Part shown: one piece after another, positions 16,406 to 24,446 of the stretch
Layout of the letters: the number at the start of each line of letters is the position of its first letter
Numbering within the stretch: the stretch's first letter is position 1
Assembly (NCBI GenBank): GCA_016927475.1
Contig: JAFGMO010000104.1
Coordinates: 1 to 38,715, forward strand
Reading direction: 5' to 3'
DNA length: 38,715 nucleotides
Source: Candidatus Aminicenantota bacterium
GTDB lineage: Bacteria; Acidobacteriota; Aminicenantia; Aminicenantales; Aminicenantaceae
Made by a program: the position numbers and the translations under genes
The notes under the pieces: model-generated
What the model was told of the DNA's origin: nothing
What the model saw: the letters and a program-made list of their open reading frames with translations, nothing else
Databases searched by the model: none

Positions 16406-17137
16406 GTGTATTGGCAGGATATTATTCAAAAAACATTCAATGCTTTTGGATTCGAAATCCATAAGAGCGGCCGGAGCGGCATATACAGCCGTTGTTTTCC
16501 TTATCCTTATTCGACATATTCTCCCTGGTTTGGAAAAAAGTTCCAGAAGCGCTACGCCAAAATCAAAGACCATACCATTGTCAAGGAAGACCGGTGTTAC
16601 ATCCTTTATCAATTCGCCTCCCACTGCTTCCATCTGCCTGGTGATTTCGCCGAATGCGGTGTTTATAAGGGAGGCACGGCTCATTTGATCGCTTTGCTCC
16701 TCAAGGAAAAAGGCCCCGGGGAAAAACGCTTGTTTCTCTTTGACACCTTCTCAGGAATGCCTGAAATAGCCGATGAAGATCCCAGCCATCATAAAACAGG
16801 GGATTTCGGGGATGTTACTTTGCATTCCGTCAAAAATTACCTTCGGGACTATTCGTTTATTGAGTACTACCCGGGAGTAGTACCGGAAACATTCAAGAAC
16901 CTTAAAAAAAAGACATTCGCTTTTGTCCATATCGACATCGACCTTTACCAAAGCGCTAAGGACTGCTGCGCCTTTTTTTACGACAGAATTTCAAAAGGGG
17001 GAATTCTCCTTTTCGACGACTATGGATTCGCTAAATACGAACAATCCGAACGAAAAGCCGTCGATGAATTTTTTCACGACAAACCTGAACAGCCTATCTG
17101 TCTTCGAACCGGACAGTGTTTCATCATAAAACGATAG
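16406..17137 (+). CDS. TylF/MycF-family SAM-dependent O-methyltransferase
   Basis: The family includes macrocin and mycinamicin O-methyltransferases, which methylate sugar hydroxyls in a Mg2+-dependent way. The 243-residue protein starts at a GTG. It shows the SAM-binding segment FAECGVYKGGTAHLIALLL, the LFDTFSGMPE motif that follows it, and the metal-binding segment HIDIDLYQSAKDC followed by ILLFDDYGF. Similar proteins occur widely outside macrolide clusters, often near glycan or lipid-modification genes, so a sugar or surface-glycan substrate is more likely than an antibiotic. It is flanked by two similar palindromes. The AP-superfamily enzyme 65 bp downstream is on the same strand. Confidence 0.85.
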   Translation: MYWQDIIQKTFNAFGFEIHKSGRSGIYSRCFPYPYSTYSPWFGKKFQKRYAKIKDHTIVKEDRCYILYQFASHCFHLPGDFAECGVYKGGTAHLIALLLKEKGPGEKRLFLFDTFSGMPEIADEDPSHHKTGDFGDVTLHSVKNYLRDYSFIEYYPGVVPETFKNLKKKTFAFVHIDIDLYQSAKDCCAFFYDRISKGGILLFDDYGFAKYEQSERKAVDEFFHDKPEQPICLRTGQCFIIKR

Positions 17138-17149
17138 GGGACGTTCCCC
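17137..17149. repeat. second GGGGA-N3-TCCCC palindrome
   Basis: GGGGA CGT TCCCC begins on the last base of the methyltransferase stop codon (TAG 17135-17137). It mirrors the palindrome at 16314-16326. Confidence 0.4.
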
Positions 17150-17153
17150 GCCT

Positions 17154-17183
17154 TTGACAGGATAGGAAGTCCTGTGCTATTTT
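17154..17183 (+). promoter_or_regulatory. promoter of the sulfatase-fold gene with an embedded dyad
   Basis: TTGACA (17154-17159) and TATTTT (17178-17183) are 18 bp apart. Between them lies the dyad ACAGGA-N7-TCCTGT (17157-17175), so a regulator bound there would cover the spacer. The ATG at 17203 follows by 19 bp. Confidence 0.5.
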
Positions 17184-17202
17184 TCACAGCGCCGACAAAA
17201 AG

Positions 17203-19068
17203 ATGAAAAAAAATAAAAAAAAGCAGCTTTGGTTTCAGGGAACCATCATTTTCTTGTTCACCGCAGCCGCTATAGTTGTTTTTCTCAGCGTTACGAGAAT
17301 ATTTCATCGGCCTTCCCTTCTGCGGGTTTTATCAAGAGAGACTGCGGAACCGGAAAAGATCAACCTTGAGTTCGAACCATATCATCTCCAGGCAGATAAG
17401 GGGCTTGTATCCCTGAACGCCGACCTGCACATCACCTCGCTCAAAGGAACCGTTTTCCCGGGAATGAAAAACGGCCAGAAAAAACGGTCTGTTACCTATA
17501 CACCCCGCCTTTCCGGACAAATCATTATGGATTTTTATTTTTTCATGCCCCCCGATGAAGATAATCCGGCAAAAGCCACGCTCATTCATACCGGCAAAAA
17601 CAGGACCGATAGCCTTCCGCTCAAATCGTCCGGCTCTTTTGAAAGATATCAACTTCCCCTGAGTCTGGAAAAAAGCGACACCATCGAGATTATTATTGAG
17701 GAAGACGACAAAAATACCGTATGTGCGGTCAGCCATCCCGTTTTTTACCGCCCCCGGGAAAAGACAAAACCGGACCTCGTTTTCCTCATCGTTGCCGACA
17801 CCCTCAGATGGGACAGCCTCGGCATTTATAACAAATCACAAAAATGCTCCCCGAACATCGACGCATTTGCCGGCGACGCCGTTGTCTTCGATCAAGCCTA
17901 TTCCACCGCTTCCTGGACCTTGCCGGCTCACATGTCTCTGTTCACAGGGCTATATCCTGATGGCCACGATATTAATTATGACGGTTCTACCCTCGACAAA
18001 AACATCCCTGTTCTTTTCGAATCCCTCCAGAAAAAATTTTTAACGTACAGCTACAACGGCAACCATTTTGTTTCGCGTCTTTTTGGTTTCGCCCGCGGTT
18101 TCGACATATATATAGAATCCCTGGAAGATCCCCGGTTGCGGCTGGCATCCAAAATACTATTTGACAAAGCCAGGGAGCTCGTCCTTCAAGAAAAGCACGA
18201 ACAGGCCCTTTATTTTCTCCATACCTATCAGACGCATTCCCCTTTTCTTCCGGAAGTACCGCTGGCGAAGAACTATTACGCAGACGAATTTGACTCCTTC
18301 AGGTATGACTTCAACACCCTTATCAAAAGAGGAAAAGACCTGTTTAAAAAATTGGATGACAGCGAGAGGCATAATATCAGGCGAATTTACGACGCGGGTA
18401 TTTATACTTTTGATTTTCGTTTCGGACACTTTCTCCAGTTCCTTAAACAAAAAGGCTTTTACAAAAATTCCATGATCATCCTTCTTTCCGACCATGGAGA
18501 AGAGTTTCATGACCATGGTGCCTGGGAACACAGCCATTCCCTCTACAATGAATTGATCAAGATTCCTCTTCTGATTAAATTCCCGGAAAACGCCCATGCA
18601 GGTCAAAGGGTGGAGGCTTTTGTGTCCATCGTCGATGTCCTGCCCACCATCATGGATTTCTACGGCATAAAATCTCATAAAAAAGCTGATATAGACGGCA
18701 TATCCCTTCTGAAGACAATTAACGGGAAAACAAAAAAAAACCGGAAGATTATTTCTTACCTCGCGCCCAGTGCTCTTCGCTTCAAGGTCCCTGAAAAAAT
18801 CGCCGTATTATCCAACAACATCAAGTTCATCCTTCAAAAAAAGATGACTCCCGAAGACATTGCCTATTTTGAAACACCTCCACCGCCCATAAAAAATGAG
18901 ATGTTCGACATTTTCGCCGATCCTGGGGAAACCGTTAATATTATCAATTCCCGTCCCGTGGAAGCCCGCCGGCTCTTGAAGTTCATCGAAAGCCTGTCAT
19001 TTAAAGAAGGTAAGAGGGAATACTTTGAGGAACTGAAAAAGTACCTACGATCACTGGGCTACCTTTGA
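17203..19068 (+). CDS. membrane-anchored alkaline-phosphatase/sulfatase superfamily protein
   Basis: The 621-residue protein has a short basic N-terminus, one membrane helix (about 10-32), an N-terminal beta-rich region (about 50-185), and a sulfatase-type catalytic domain outside the membrane. Metal ligands are visible in LIVADTLRWDSLG (start of the domain) and in LLSDHGEEFHDHGAWEHSHS. The nucleophile region reads STASWTLPAHMSLFTGLYP, with Thr239 where sulfatases carry the Cys or Ser that becomes formylglycine. It is therefore more like phosphoglycerol or phosphoethanolamine transferases and phosphohydrolases. A surface-glycan or lipid headgroup role fits the neighbouring sugar methyltransferase-like gene. 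The ribosome site is weak. Confidence 0.82.
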   Translation: MKKNKKKQLWFQGTIIFLFTAAAIVVFLSVTRIFHRPSLLRVLSRETAEPEKINLEFEPYHLQADKGLVSLNADLHITSLKGTVFPGMKNGQKKRSVTYTPRLSGQIIMDFYFFMPPDEDNPAKATLIHTGKNRTDSLPLKSSGSFERYQLPLSLEKSDTIEIIIEEDDKNTVCAVSHPVFYRPREKTKPDLVFLIVADTLRWDSLGIYNKSQKCSPNIDAFAGDAVVFDQAYSTASWTLPAHMSLFTGLYPDGHDINYDGSTLDKNIPVLFESLQKKFLTYSYNGNHFVSRLFGFARGFDIYIESLEDPRLRLASKILFDKARELVLQEKHEQALYFLHTYQTHSPFLPEVPLAKNYYADEFDSFRYDFNTLIKRGKDLFKKLDDSERHNIRRIYDAGIYTFDFRFGHFLQFLKQKGFYKNSMIILLSDHGEEFHDHGAWEHSHSLYNELIKIPLLIKFPENAHAGQRVEAFVSIVDVLPTIMDFYGIKSHKKADIDGISLLKTINGKTKKNRKIISYLAPSALRFKVPEKIAVLSNNIKFILQKKMTPEDIAYFETPPPPIKNEMFDIFADPGETVNIINSRPVEARRLLKFIESLSFKEGKREYFEELKKYLRSLGYL

Positions 19069-19121
19069 GAACCAAAGTTTGTGCGTCCTCACAGATCCTT
19101 ATGAACCCGTGATGACTGCCT

Positions 19122-20210
19122 TTACAAAACATACCTGAAAAGTTTTAGCCCCTCGAGCGGTTCAGCCTTTTCCAGAAAGATATTCCAGTAATACGTCCGG
19201 GCATCTCCCAGTTTCTCAAAAAGATTGTGGCTTTCATCCGAGTCATGGGTAACGATAATGTCTCCCTTTTCATCGACACAGACAAGCTTTTGACACCGGT
19301 TGAGGATGCCGGCCGTCCCAACGCTGCAAACCGTCACCAGCTTTTCTGCCTCGATACTGTCGATAAGCTCTCCGTAGGTTATGTCGCGCTCCGCGACCGG
19401 AACACCTTCCTTCTTCAGGATAGCAGTGATCCCCTGGATGGTGACCGAGGGAAGGATTAAGGGGCTCTCCGGGATCTTGACCACGGAACCATCTTTATAA
19501 GCAAACAAACAGCAGGAGGAATCCCACTCCGTAATGACCCGGTCCTTTAAGGGCGCATGGGGCTTATCATCCAGAAAGAGGGCCGATGCGGCGCCGGGAT
19601 AGAGCTTCTTAGCGGCATCGACCGCCTTGACGCTGACCAGGTAATTGACGCCCAGCTTGAGGCAGCCCATATTGTTGATGGCGATGGCCCGTACCAGGTT
19701 GGGCACGACAACGCCGGTGAACGGTTCCCCAAGATAACGGTCATAGCGGCAGGCCACGGCACGTATGGCGGGATTCCCGGGGAATGTTACCCCGATGGAT
19801 TGGTCTTCATCAACAGTGAAGGGACGAAAATAACCCTGGGCCTCCAGTTCGGCCATCTCCTCTAGAAACTTCAGCATAGAAGGTTCCTTGAAATATTTAT
19901 GGATAAAGACGTCTATCAATTCATCAGCGGAAGGAACAAGATTTTGCTGGCTCTCGCTCAGATTAAATGATATTCCCCGGCGAAAGCGCTCCAGATTTTT
20001 GTCCCAATTAAGAAACAAAACCTCCAGCTTTCCTGCGGCTTGCTTCCTGCAGAAAAAGCGAATCCCCTCAAAGGCTAAAAAAAGGCCGTAATGGATGGAA
20101 CGGGAGACGGCATAAACCCGGTCGGAAGCATCATTAATTTCAAAACGTTTTCCATCCAAGAGGTAACGCATTTGTTTGGAGGCCCATTTTACTCCTTCGA
20201 AACCTGCCAT
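19122..20210 (-). CDS. aminotransferase class IV, branched-chain aminotransferase-like
   Basis: The 362-residue protein aligns by motif with fold-type IV PLP enzymes. Catalytic Lys185 lies in CLKLGVNYLVSVKA (compare KAGGNY in IlvE), followed by ALFLDD, Glu in RVITEWDSSCCLFA, the ILPSVTIQGI turn, and VAERDITYGELID. The last PLP-phosphate motif reads CSVGTAGIL in place of the usual SGTA. Length resembles the longer BCAT type. Differences from IlvE (WDSSC instead of GAGEN after the Glu) leave substrate choice open: branched-chain amino acids are likely, D-amino-acid or 4-amino-4-deoxychorismate chemistry less so. AAGGAG precedes the ATG. It ends the minus-strand block convergent with the sulfatase-fold gene. 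Confidence 0.78.
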   Translation of the reverse strand: MAGFEGVKWASKQMRYLLDGKRFEINDASDRVYAVSRSIHYGLFLAFEGIRFFCRKQAAGKLEVLFLNWDKNLERFRRGISFNLSESQQNLVPSADELIDVFIHKYFKEPSMLKFLEEMAELEAQGYFRPFTVDEDQSIGVTFPGNPAIRAVACRYDRYLGEPFTGVVVPNLVRAIAINNMGCLKLGVNYLVSVKAVDAAKKLYPGAASALFLDDKPHAPLKDRVITEWDSSCCLFAYKDGSVVKIPESPLILPSVTIQGITAILKKEGVPVAERDITYGELIDSIEAEKLVTVCSVGTAGILNRCQKLVCVDEKGDIIVTHDSDESHNLFEKLGDARTYYWNIFLEKAEPLEGLKLFRYVL

Positions 20211-20292
20211 GTGAGACTCCTTTCATGTTGACGCATACAGGTTTGCTTATATCACAAGGGACGGGCGGGGGTCAAAGGGCGGAAAAATTGAA

Positions 20293-20850
20293 TTACGCTG
20301 CAGCTTGTTCCTGCGAAAGTTTCACGTCCTTGCGGAAAAGAAAATTCTTGCCTTGCCTTGTGGACAGACGGAACAGACGTCCTCCGGTGATCCTTCGACG
20401 GATTTCCTGCGGATCAAAATGGTGGTCGCTGACAAAAATGACACCCTCGGGACCGAGCAGTCGGAAGCATTCTCTGAGTACGGATTCAGGGTCATCCAAG
20501 ACGTGAAGAACATCATTGAGAATAATAAAATCCATCCGGGAATCCGGAAGACCCGTATCATGGTCGGAAAATAGGACGGATATGTTGTTCAATCCCTTTC
20601 GAACGGCTTTTTTACGAACGGTTTGAACAGCCAGAGGATGAATATCCAGGGCGTAAACATGCCCTTTATGCCCGACGATTCTGGCAGCAGCCATAGAAAA
20701 TCCCCCGGGACCGCAGCCATAATCCAGCACTGAAGCCCCGGGTTTGAGGCCCGCCCCCCTCAGTTTGCTTATGGGGGGGCGGACCATGTCGCGGATTTTT
20801 AACATCAAAGACATCAACCGGAAATGTACGAAGCTGCAATGTTTGTTCAT
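20293..20850 (-). CDS. class I SAM-dependent methyltransferase
   Basis: The 185-residue protein is a compact Methyltransf_11/25-type enzyme. Motif I is VLDYGCGPGGFSMAAA, the acidic residue of motif II is in VYALDIHPLAV, and motif IV is DFIILNDVLHVLDDP. There is no accessory domain that reveals the substrate. The ATG overlaps the stop of the preceding small membrane protein (ATGA), so it is co-translated in an operon starting with the ECF sigma factor. Confidence 0.82.
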   Translation of the reverse strand: MNKHCSFVHFRLMSLMLKIRDMVRPPISKLRGAGLKPGASVLDYGCGPGGFSMAAARIVGHKGHVYALDIHPLAVQTVRKKAVRKGLNNISVLFSDHDTGLPDSRMDFIILNDVLHVLDDPESVLRECFRLLGPEGVIFVSDHHFDPQEIRRRITGGRLFRLSTRQGKNFLFRKDVKLSQEQAAA

Positions 20851-21314
20851 GATTTTTCTTCCTTGGATTCACCCGTTTGTTCTTCATTCATTCTGTTCAT
20901 ATAATTCTCGAAATCAGCCCTGCCTTTTTCCTTCCAGTATTTGGTGAACTGGTTCCACTTTTTAGCGTCGTGTCCAAATCCCCATGGTCTCTCGTGCGGG
21001 ATACCCAAAAATTCATGGGCCTTGTCATGATGTTTCCGTGAATAATGATTGTCGTGTCCCTTGGGATGTCCTCCAAAAAGCAGTTTGGCCAGAATGACGA
21101 TGCCGAAAGCCTGCCAGTAAGTGATAGTCCCTACTCCCGGACCGAAAACGGCCGGCATAATGGCGTTCCAGAGCCATTTGACAAGAAAACCGAACACCAG
21201 GGCAAAAATGGCGGCGAAAATCACGCCGACAAAAGTCATGCCGATAATCCTCAGCACTTTCACTCCGCGTCGTTCGGAAGGATCACCATGAAAAAAGGAA
21301 TTTCTATGAATCAT
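20847..21314 (-). CDS. small membrane protein coupled to an ECF sigma factor
   Basis: The 155-residue protein has a short N-terminus (about 1-22), two hydrophobic segments (about 23-48 and 63-80, with FGIVILAKLLFGG), and a charged, His-rich C-terminal tail (HPKGHDNHYSRKHHDKAHEF near 82-101). It overlaps the sigma gene by 11 bp and has GGAGGAG before its start, so it is made together with the sigma factor. This is where an anti-sigma factor usually sits. It lacks the HxxxCxxC zinc motif of common anti-sigma factors, so it is either an unusual regulator or a target gene. The His cluster hints at metal binding (inference). Confidence 0.7.
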   Translation of the reverse strand: MIHRNSFFHGDPSERRGVKVLRIIGMTFVGVIFAAIFALVFGFLVKWLWNAIMPAVFGPGVGTITYWQAFGIVILAKLLFGGHPKGHDNHYSRKHHDKAHEFLGIPHERPWGFGHDAKKWNQFTKYWKEKGRADFENYMNRMNEEQTGESKEEKS

Positions 21315-21825
21315 TGTCTCCTCCTTGATATTCTGTTAGAAGTCCATTGAGCTCCCTTTTCATCTTTTGAAGAGCTCTCGACTTTCGCGCCAACAAGGTA
21401 CCGATGGGTATACCCCAATCCTGGGACAGCTCGCGTATAGTGCGCCCATCAAAATCGGAAGCCACCAAAACGGCCCGCTGATCCTCACTCAAGGTTCCCA
21501 ACGCTTCGAAAATTTTATCCAGCATCTCTTTTTTCTCAAATTCCCGGGCCGTATCTTTATAGCCGGTCCTGTCGATCAACTCATAGAGCGTTTCGGGCGG
21601 CCGTCTCTTTCGGAATATATCGACGACCCTGTTGCGCAGAGAGCGATAAATATAGGCGGAAAGATTCTCGATGGGGAGGCTCATATCAGCCGCTTCAAAA
21701 ATATTCAGCATGACATCCATGACAACATCTTCAGCATCACGCTCGGCAGTGTCGTCAATCAGCCTCCTGACAAAGCGGATAAGTTTGCCGTACTCGCGCT
21801 GGAAAAAATCATTGACTCGATTCAT
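21304..21825 (-). CDS. ECF-type RNA polymerase sigma factor
   Basis: The protein has sigma region 2 (residues about 5-75, DFFQREYGKLIRFVRRLI and the DNA-melting segment LSAYIYRSLRNRVVDIFRKR) and region 4 (about 110-165, LSEDQRAVLVASDFDGRTIR then ELSQDWGIPIGTLLARKSRA). I chose the ATG at 21825 because GGAGAG precedes it and region 2 begins at once. Longer readings from 21855 or a TTG at 21915 would add a Cys-rich stretch (CNKCSSC) that could matter if real. It leads an operon with the small membrane protein and the SAM methyltransferase. The stimulus is unknown. Confidence 0.85.
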   Translation of the reverse strand: MNRVNDFFQREYGKLIRFVRRLIDDTAERDAEDVVMDVMLNIFEAADMSLPIENLSAYIYRSLRNRVVDIFRKRRPPETLYELIDRTGYKDTAREFEKKEMLDKIFEALGTLSEDQRAVLVASDFDGRTIRELSQDWGIPIGTLLARKSRALQKMKRELNGLLTEYQGGDNDS

Positions 21826-22016
21826 AAATCTCTCCGCATACTTTTTTACTCTCATATTTGAAGACGCACAAGAGGAACATTTATTGCATCCTGTTTCAAC
21901 AAATATAGGCCGCAAGATGACGGGCAGAATAAAGCAGGTTTACATAAAATTTATTCTCTGATATTATTTTATACGGGAAAAAAAGTTCCTCAATATATTG
22001 TTTGGTAGGCTAAGAG

Positions 22017-22955
22017 TTGGCTGCTTTGAAAAATTTATTCAAAAAGGGGAAAAAAGCTGTTGATCTGACGATCCATCTGGATGATGATTCTTCTCCCCAT
22101 GACGAAAAACCGGCCTCCGGACCGGAATCAATCGAACATCCCGTTCTCCAGGTCATGCACGGTAATGATAAAGGAAAGATTTTTATTCTTAAGGGGGAAA
22201 TGCGTGCCGGCCGCGACAAATCGGCTGACATCATCTTGAACGACAAGCTTATCTCCCGTCTGCATCTGACCATTATTCCACATAAAGGTCTTTTCGAAGT
22301 CGTCGACAATGGTTCAACAAACGGTACTTTTATCGACGGACAAAAAATCGACAGGAAAAAGATCAAGCCGGGAAGCGTCCTTCAGATGGGCAGGACAACT
22401 ATTCGTTTGCTCTATATGAAAGAAAAAGAGATCCATGCCGAGGAAGAACTCTATAAATCCGCCACAACGGATGAGCTAACGGGAGTTACTAATCGCCACT
22501 GGTTTATGAAACGAACTGAAGAGGAGTTCGTCTTTGCCCATAAAAGAGGGCTGCCCCTCAGTCTGGTCATGTTTGATATTGATTTTTTCAAAAAAGTCAA
22601 CGACACCTACGGCCACCAAGCGGGTGATTATGTACTGCGTAAAATTACAGAACTCATCAACTTGCAGAAAAGGGATGAAGATCACCTTGGCCGGTATGGC
22701 GGTGAAGAATTTATTCTTTTCCTCAAAGGTATTCCCAAAGACAATGCTTTTTCGGTCTGCGAGCGTATGCGGAAAAACGTAGAAGAAACCGTTTTTGAAT
22801 TTCAGGGAAAATCATTCCAAATTACCATCTCTATGGGCCTCTGCTCAATGGCCGGAAGTGAGATCACCAGCCTGGAAGAATGTATACGCCGGGCCGATTC
22901 TTCCCTCTACGAAGCAAAAAAAACGGGGAGGAATAGAGTGGTCTCATACGACTAA
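22017..22955 (+). CDS. FHA-domain diguanylate cyclase
   Basis: This is a cytoplasmic 312-residue enzyme with an FHA phosphothreonine-binding domain (about 42-128, GEMRAGRDKSADIILND, LISRLHLTI, VVDNGSTNGTFIDG) and a GGDEF domain (about 148-312). The active motif is GGEEF at 228-232. An inhibitory RxxD site (RDED) sits exactly five residues before it, so the cyclase should be active and product-inhibited. The FHA domain suggests that a Ser/Thr kinase controls its location or activity. The start is a TTG at 22017; no ATG gives the complete FHA region. It is divergent from the ECF operon. Confidence 0.88.
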   Translation: MAALKNLFKKGKKAVDLTIHLDDDSSPHDEKPASGPESIEHPVLQVMHGNDKGKIFILKGEMRAGRDKSADIILNDKLISRLHLTIIPHKGLFEVVDNGSTNGTFIDGQKIDRKKIKPGSVLQMGRTTIRLLYMKEKEIHAEEELYKSATTDELTGVTNRHWFMKRTEEEFVFAHKRGLPLSLVMFDIDFFKKVNDTYGHQAGDYVLRKITELINLQKRDEDHLGRYGGEEFILFLKGIPKDNAFSVCERMRKNVEETVFEFQGKSFQITISMGLCSMAGSEITSLEECIRRADSSLYEAKKTGRNRVVSYD

Positions 22956-22972
22956 CCTATCCTTTTCAGAAT

Positions 22973-23000
22973 AAATGCCGATATGTGAATAGCGCACATA
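22973..23000. repeat. partial copy of the 7383-7646 repeat motifs with a small hairpin
   Basis: AAATGCCGATA (22973-22983) matches the inner repeat of the 7383-7646 element. GTGAATAGC (22985-22993) matches its right end. TATGTG/CACATA (22982-22987/22995-23000) forms a 6-bp stem. It lies between two convergent genes and may be a decayed copy or act as a terminator. Confidence 0.4.
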
Positions 23001-23008
23001 CACCTGTT

Positions 23009-23506
23009 TCATTCACGCGGTAGTATCTTGCTGCGCAGGCGGTAAAAGGGAATAAGCAGAAGAAGAATTCCCAGAAGGGATATAAAATATAACTTATCCA
23101 CCCCTTTTTCGATCCCGTGGGCCAACAGAATGAGGCTCCTCTGTATATGGATGAAGATGAGGTTGAAGAAAATAAGGGCCAGATAAACAAACTCGCGGTT
23201 TGCGTTTTCTTTTTCTCTTTGGCTTCTACCGGCCCCAAACCTGGACGCAGCCCACAAAAACACGAAGAAAAAAATTATCTGGGCAGCCGGATAGATGAAA
23301 AAAAGAGGGCTTTTATTCATTAAAAGAACAGGCTGGCCAGAAAAATTGAGCCAGAAGGGCATGACATGGGGAAGCCGGGGATAGGCGTAAACCGCCAAAA
23401 TCCAACCCATAGCCAGGAGAAGGCCATTGAATATCTTCAGCCATAATACAGCCTTAATTTTCACTCTAAAATTGTAAGGTATATCGCTCAAAAGGTAAAC
23501 AGCCAA
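23009..23506 (-). CDS. DUF1648-like membrane protein
   Basis: The 165-residue protein has four hydrophobic helices. After the first helix it shows the DUF1648 signature, a Pro-rich turn that reads YPRLPHVMPFWLNFSGQP. Such domains occur in SdpI-like immunity proteins and in many uncharacterised membrane proteins; this one has only the DUF1648 part. The start codon is a TTG (23506) with GGGGGTG just before it. Its function is unknown. Confidence 0.7.
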   Translation of the reverse strand: MAVYLLSDIPYNFRVKIKAVLWLKIFNGLLLAMGWILAVYAYPRLPHVMPFWLNFSGQPVLLMNKSPLFFIYPAAQIIFFFVFLWAASRFGAGRSQREKENANREFVYLALIFFNLIFIHIQRSLILLAHGIEKGVDKLYFISLLGILLLLIPFYRLRSKILPRE

Positions 23507-23537
23507 ACACCCCCGCTTTATTTTTGCAAGTCAAATA

Positions 23538-23565
23538 TGGACAATATTTTCATATTTTGTATAAT
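23538..23565 (+). promoter_or_regulatory. sigma-70-type promoter of the DUF3795 gene
   Basis: TGGACA (23538-23543), 16 bp, and a perfect TATAAT (23560-23565). The leader is about 45 nt and ends with GGGAGGAAAAC before the ATG at 23617. Confidence 0.6.
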
Positions 23566-23616
23566 CGTGATGTTAATTTTTATTTGCATTACTAAAAAAT
23601 TTCTAGGGAGGAAAAC

Positions 23617-24234
23617 ATGGAGGGAAAAAAGAAACAAGAAAAAATATCACCAAATCCCATCAAGCGAAGGGATTTTATCCGGACATCCGCTCTAACCTGC
23701 TGTGCGTTGAATGTCCCTCTTGCCGTTCACGGCATCGCTGAAAAAAACAGAAATTTCAGCGGCCCGTTTGACATCGAACCTTCGACTCTCGCCGCTTACT
23801 GCGGCATTTACTGCGGCGCCTGCGATGTTTACCAGAAGCGTATCTTAAAAGCCGGAAAAGAACTTAAGGAAGTCTTAGGTTATCTGAACATGGACGAGAT
23901 ATCCACTCAGGTTCCGGGTCTTGAGGGCTACCCCACTTTTGAAAAAGTTCTCAACACTCTAATGATGTTTTTCGGACAGTGTGCGGGCTGTCAAAAAGGT
24001 GGAGGCAATCCCCAGTGTCTCATAAGGATCTGCTGCAAAGAGAAAGGGTATTCATCCTGCGCCGAGTGTCCATCGGCTCCCTGTGAAAAATTCTCGTATT
24101 TCGGCGACAGCCAACCCATGCTGGCCCAAAACCTCAAAGATATCAAAGAATCCGGCATAGAGAATTGGAGCCGCCAACAGCAGAAAAAAGTAGAAGAAGG
24201 ATATCATTACAGTCAGGCTATAAAAAAAATATAA
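23617..24234 (+). CDS. Tat-exported DUF3795-type cysteine-rich protein
   Basis: The 205-residue protein begins with a twin-arginine signal (KRRDFIRTSALTCC near 17-30, then a short hydrophobic stretch ending in VHG). The mature part has the DUF3795 cysteine pattern: CGIYCGACDVY, CAGCQKGGG, CLIRICCKEKG, CAECPSAPC. About a dozen Cys residues in CxxC-type pairs suggest a metal or iron-sulfur centre acquired before export, which fits the Tat route. Most DUF3795 proteins are predicted cytoplasmic, so the signal is notable. There is a strong ribosome site and its own promoter. Function is unknown. Confidence 0.78.
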   Translation: MEGKKKQEKISPNPIKRRDFIRTSALTCCALNVPLAVHGIAEKNRNFSGPFDIEPSTLAAYCGIYCGACDVYQKRILKAGKELKEVLGYLNMDEISTQVPGLEGYPTFEKVLNTLMMFFGQCAGCQKGGGNPQCLIRICCKEKGYSSCAECPSAPCEKFSYFGDSQPMLAQNLKDIKESGIENWSRQQQKKVEEGYHYSQAIKKI

Positions 24235-24446
24235 TCCTGGTTCTTTTCTCTCAGAGCTTATATAAATCCGCGGCAACGGGCCCGGTCTGAATACAATCGG
24301 GGAATAATCCCGTTTGCTCAAAAAAAACCTTATCGCTTTAAATTCGTAAAAACCATAAAAGCCTGTGTTCACAATCGAACACAACAAGCCCCGGAGCGTA
24401 TGGCTGATAAATCAAAAACGCTCCATGATTTTAAAATGAGGTAGGC

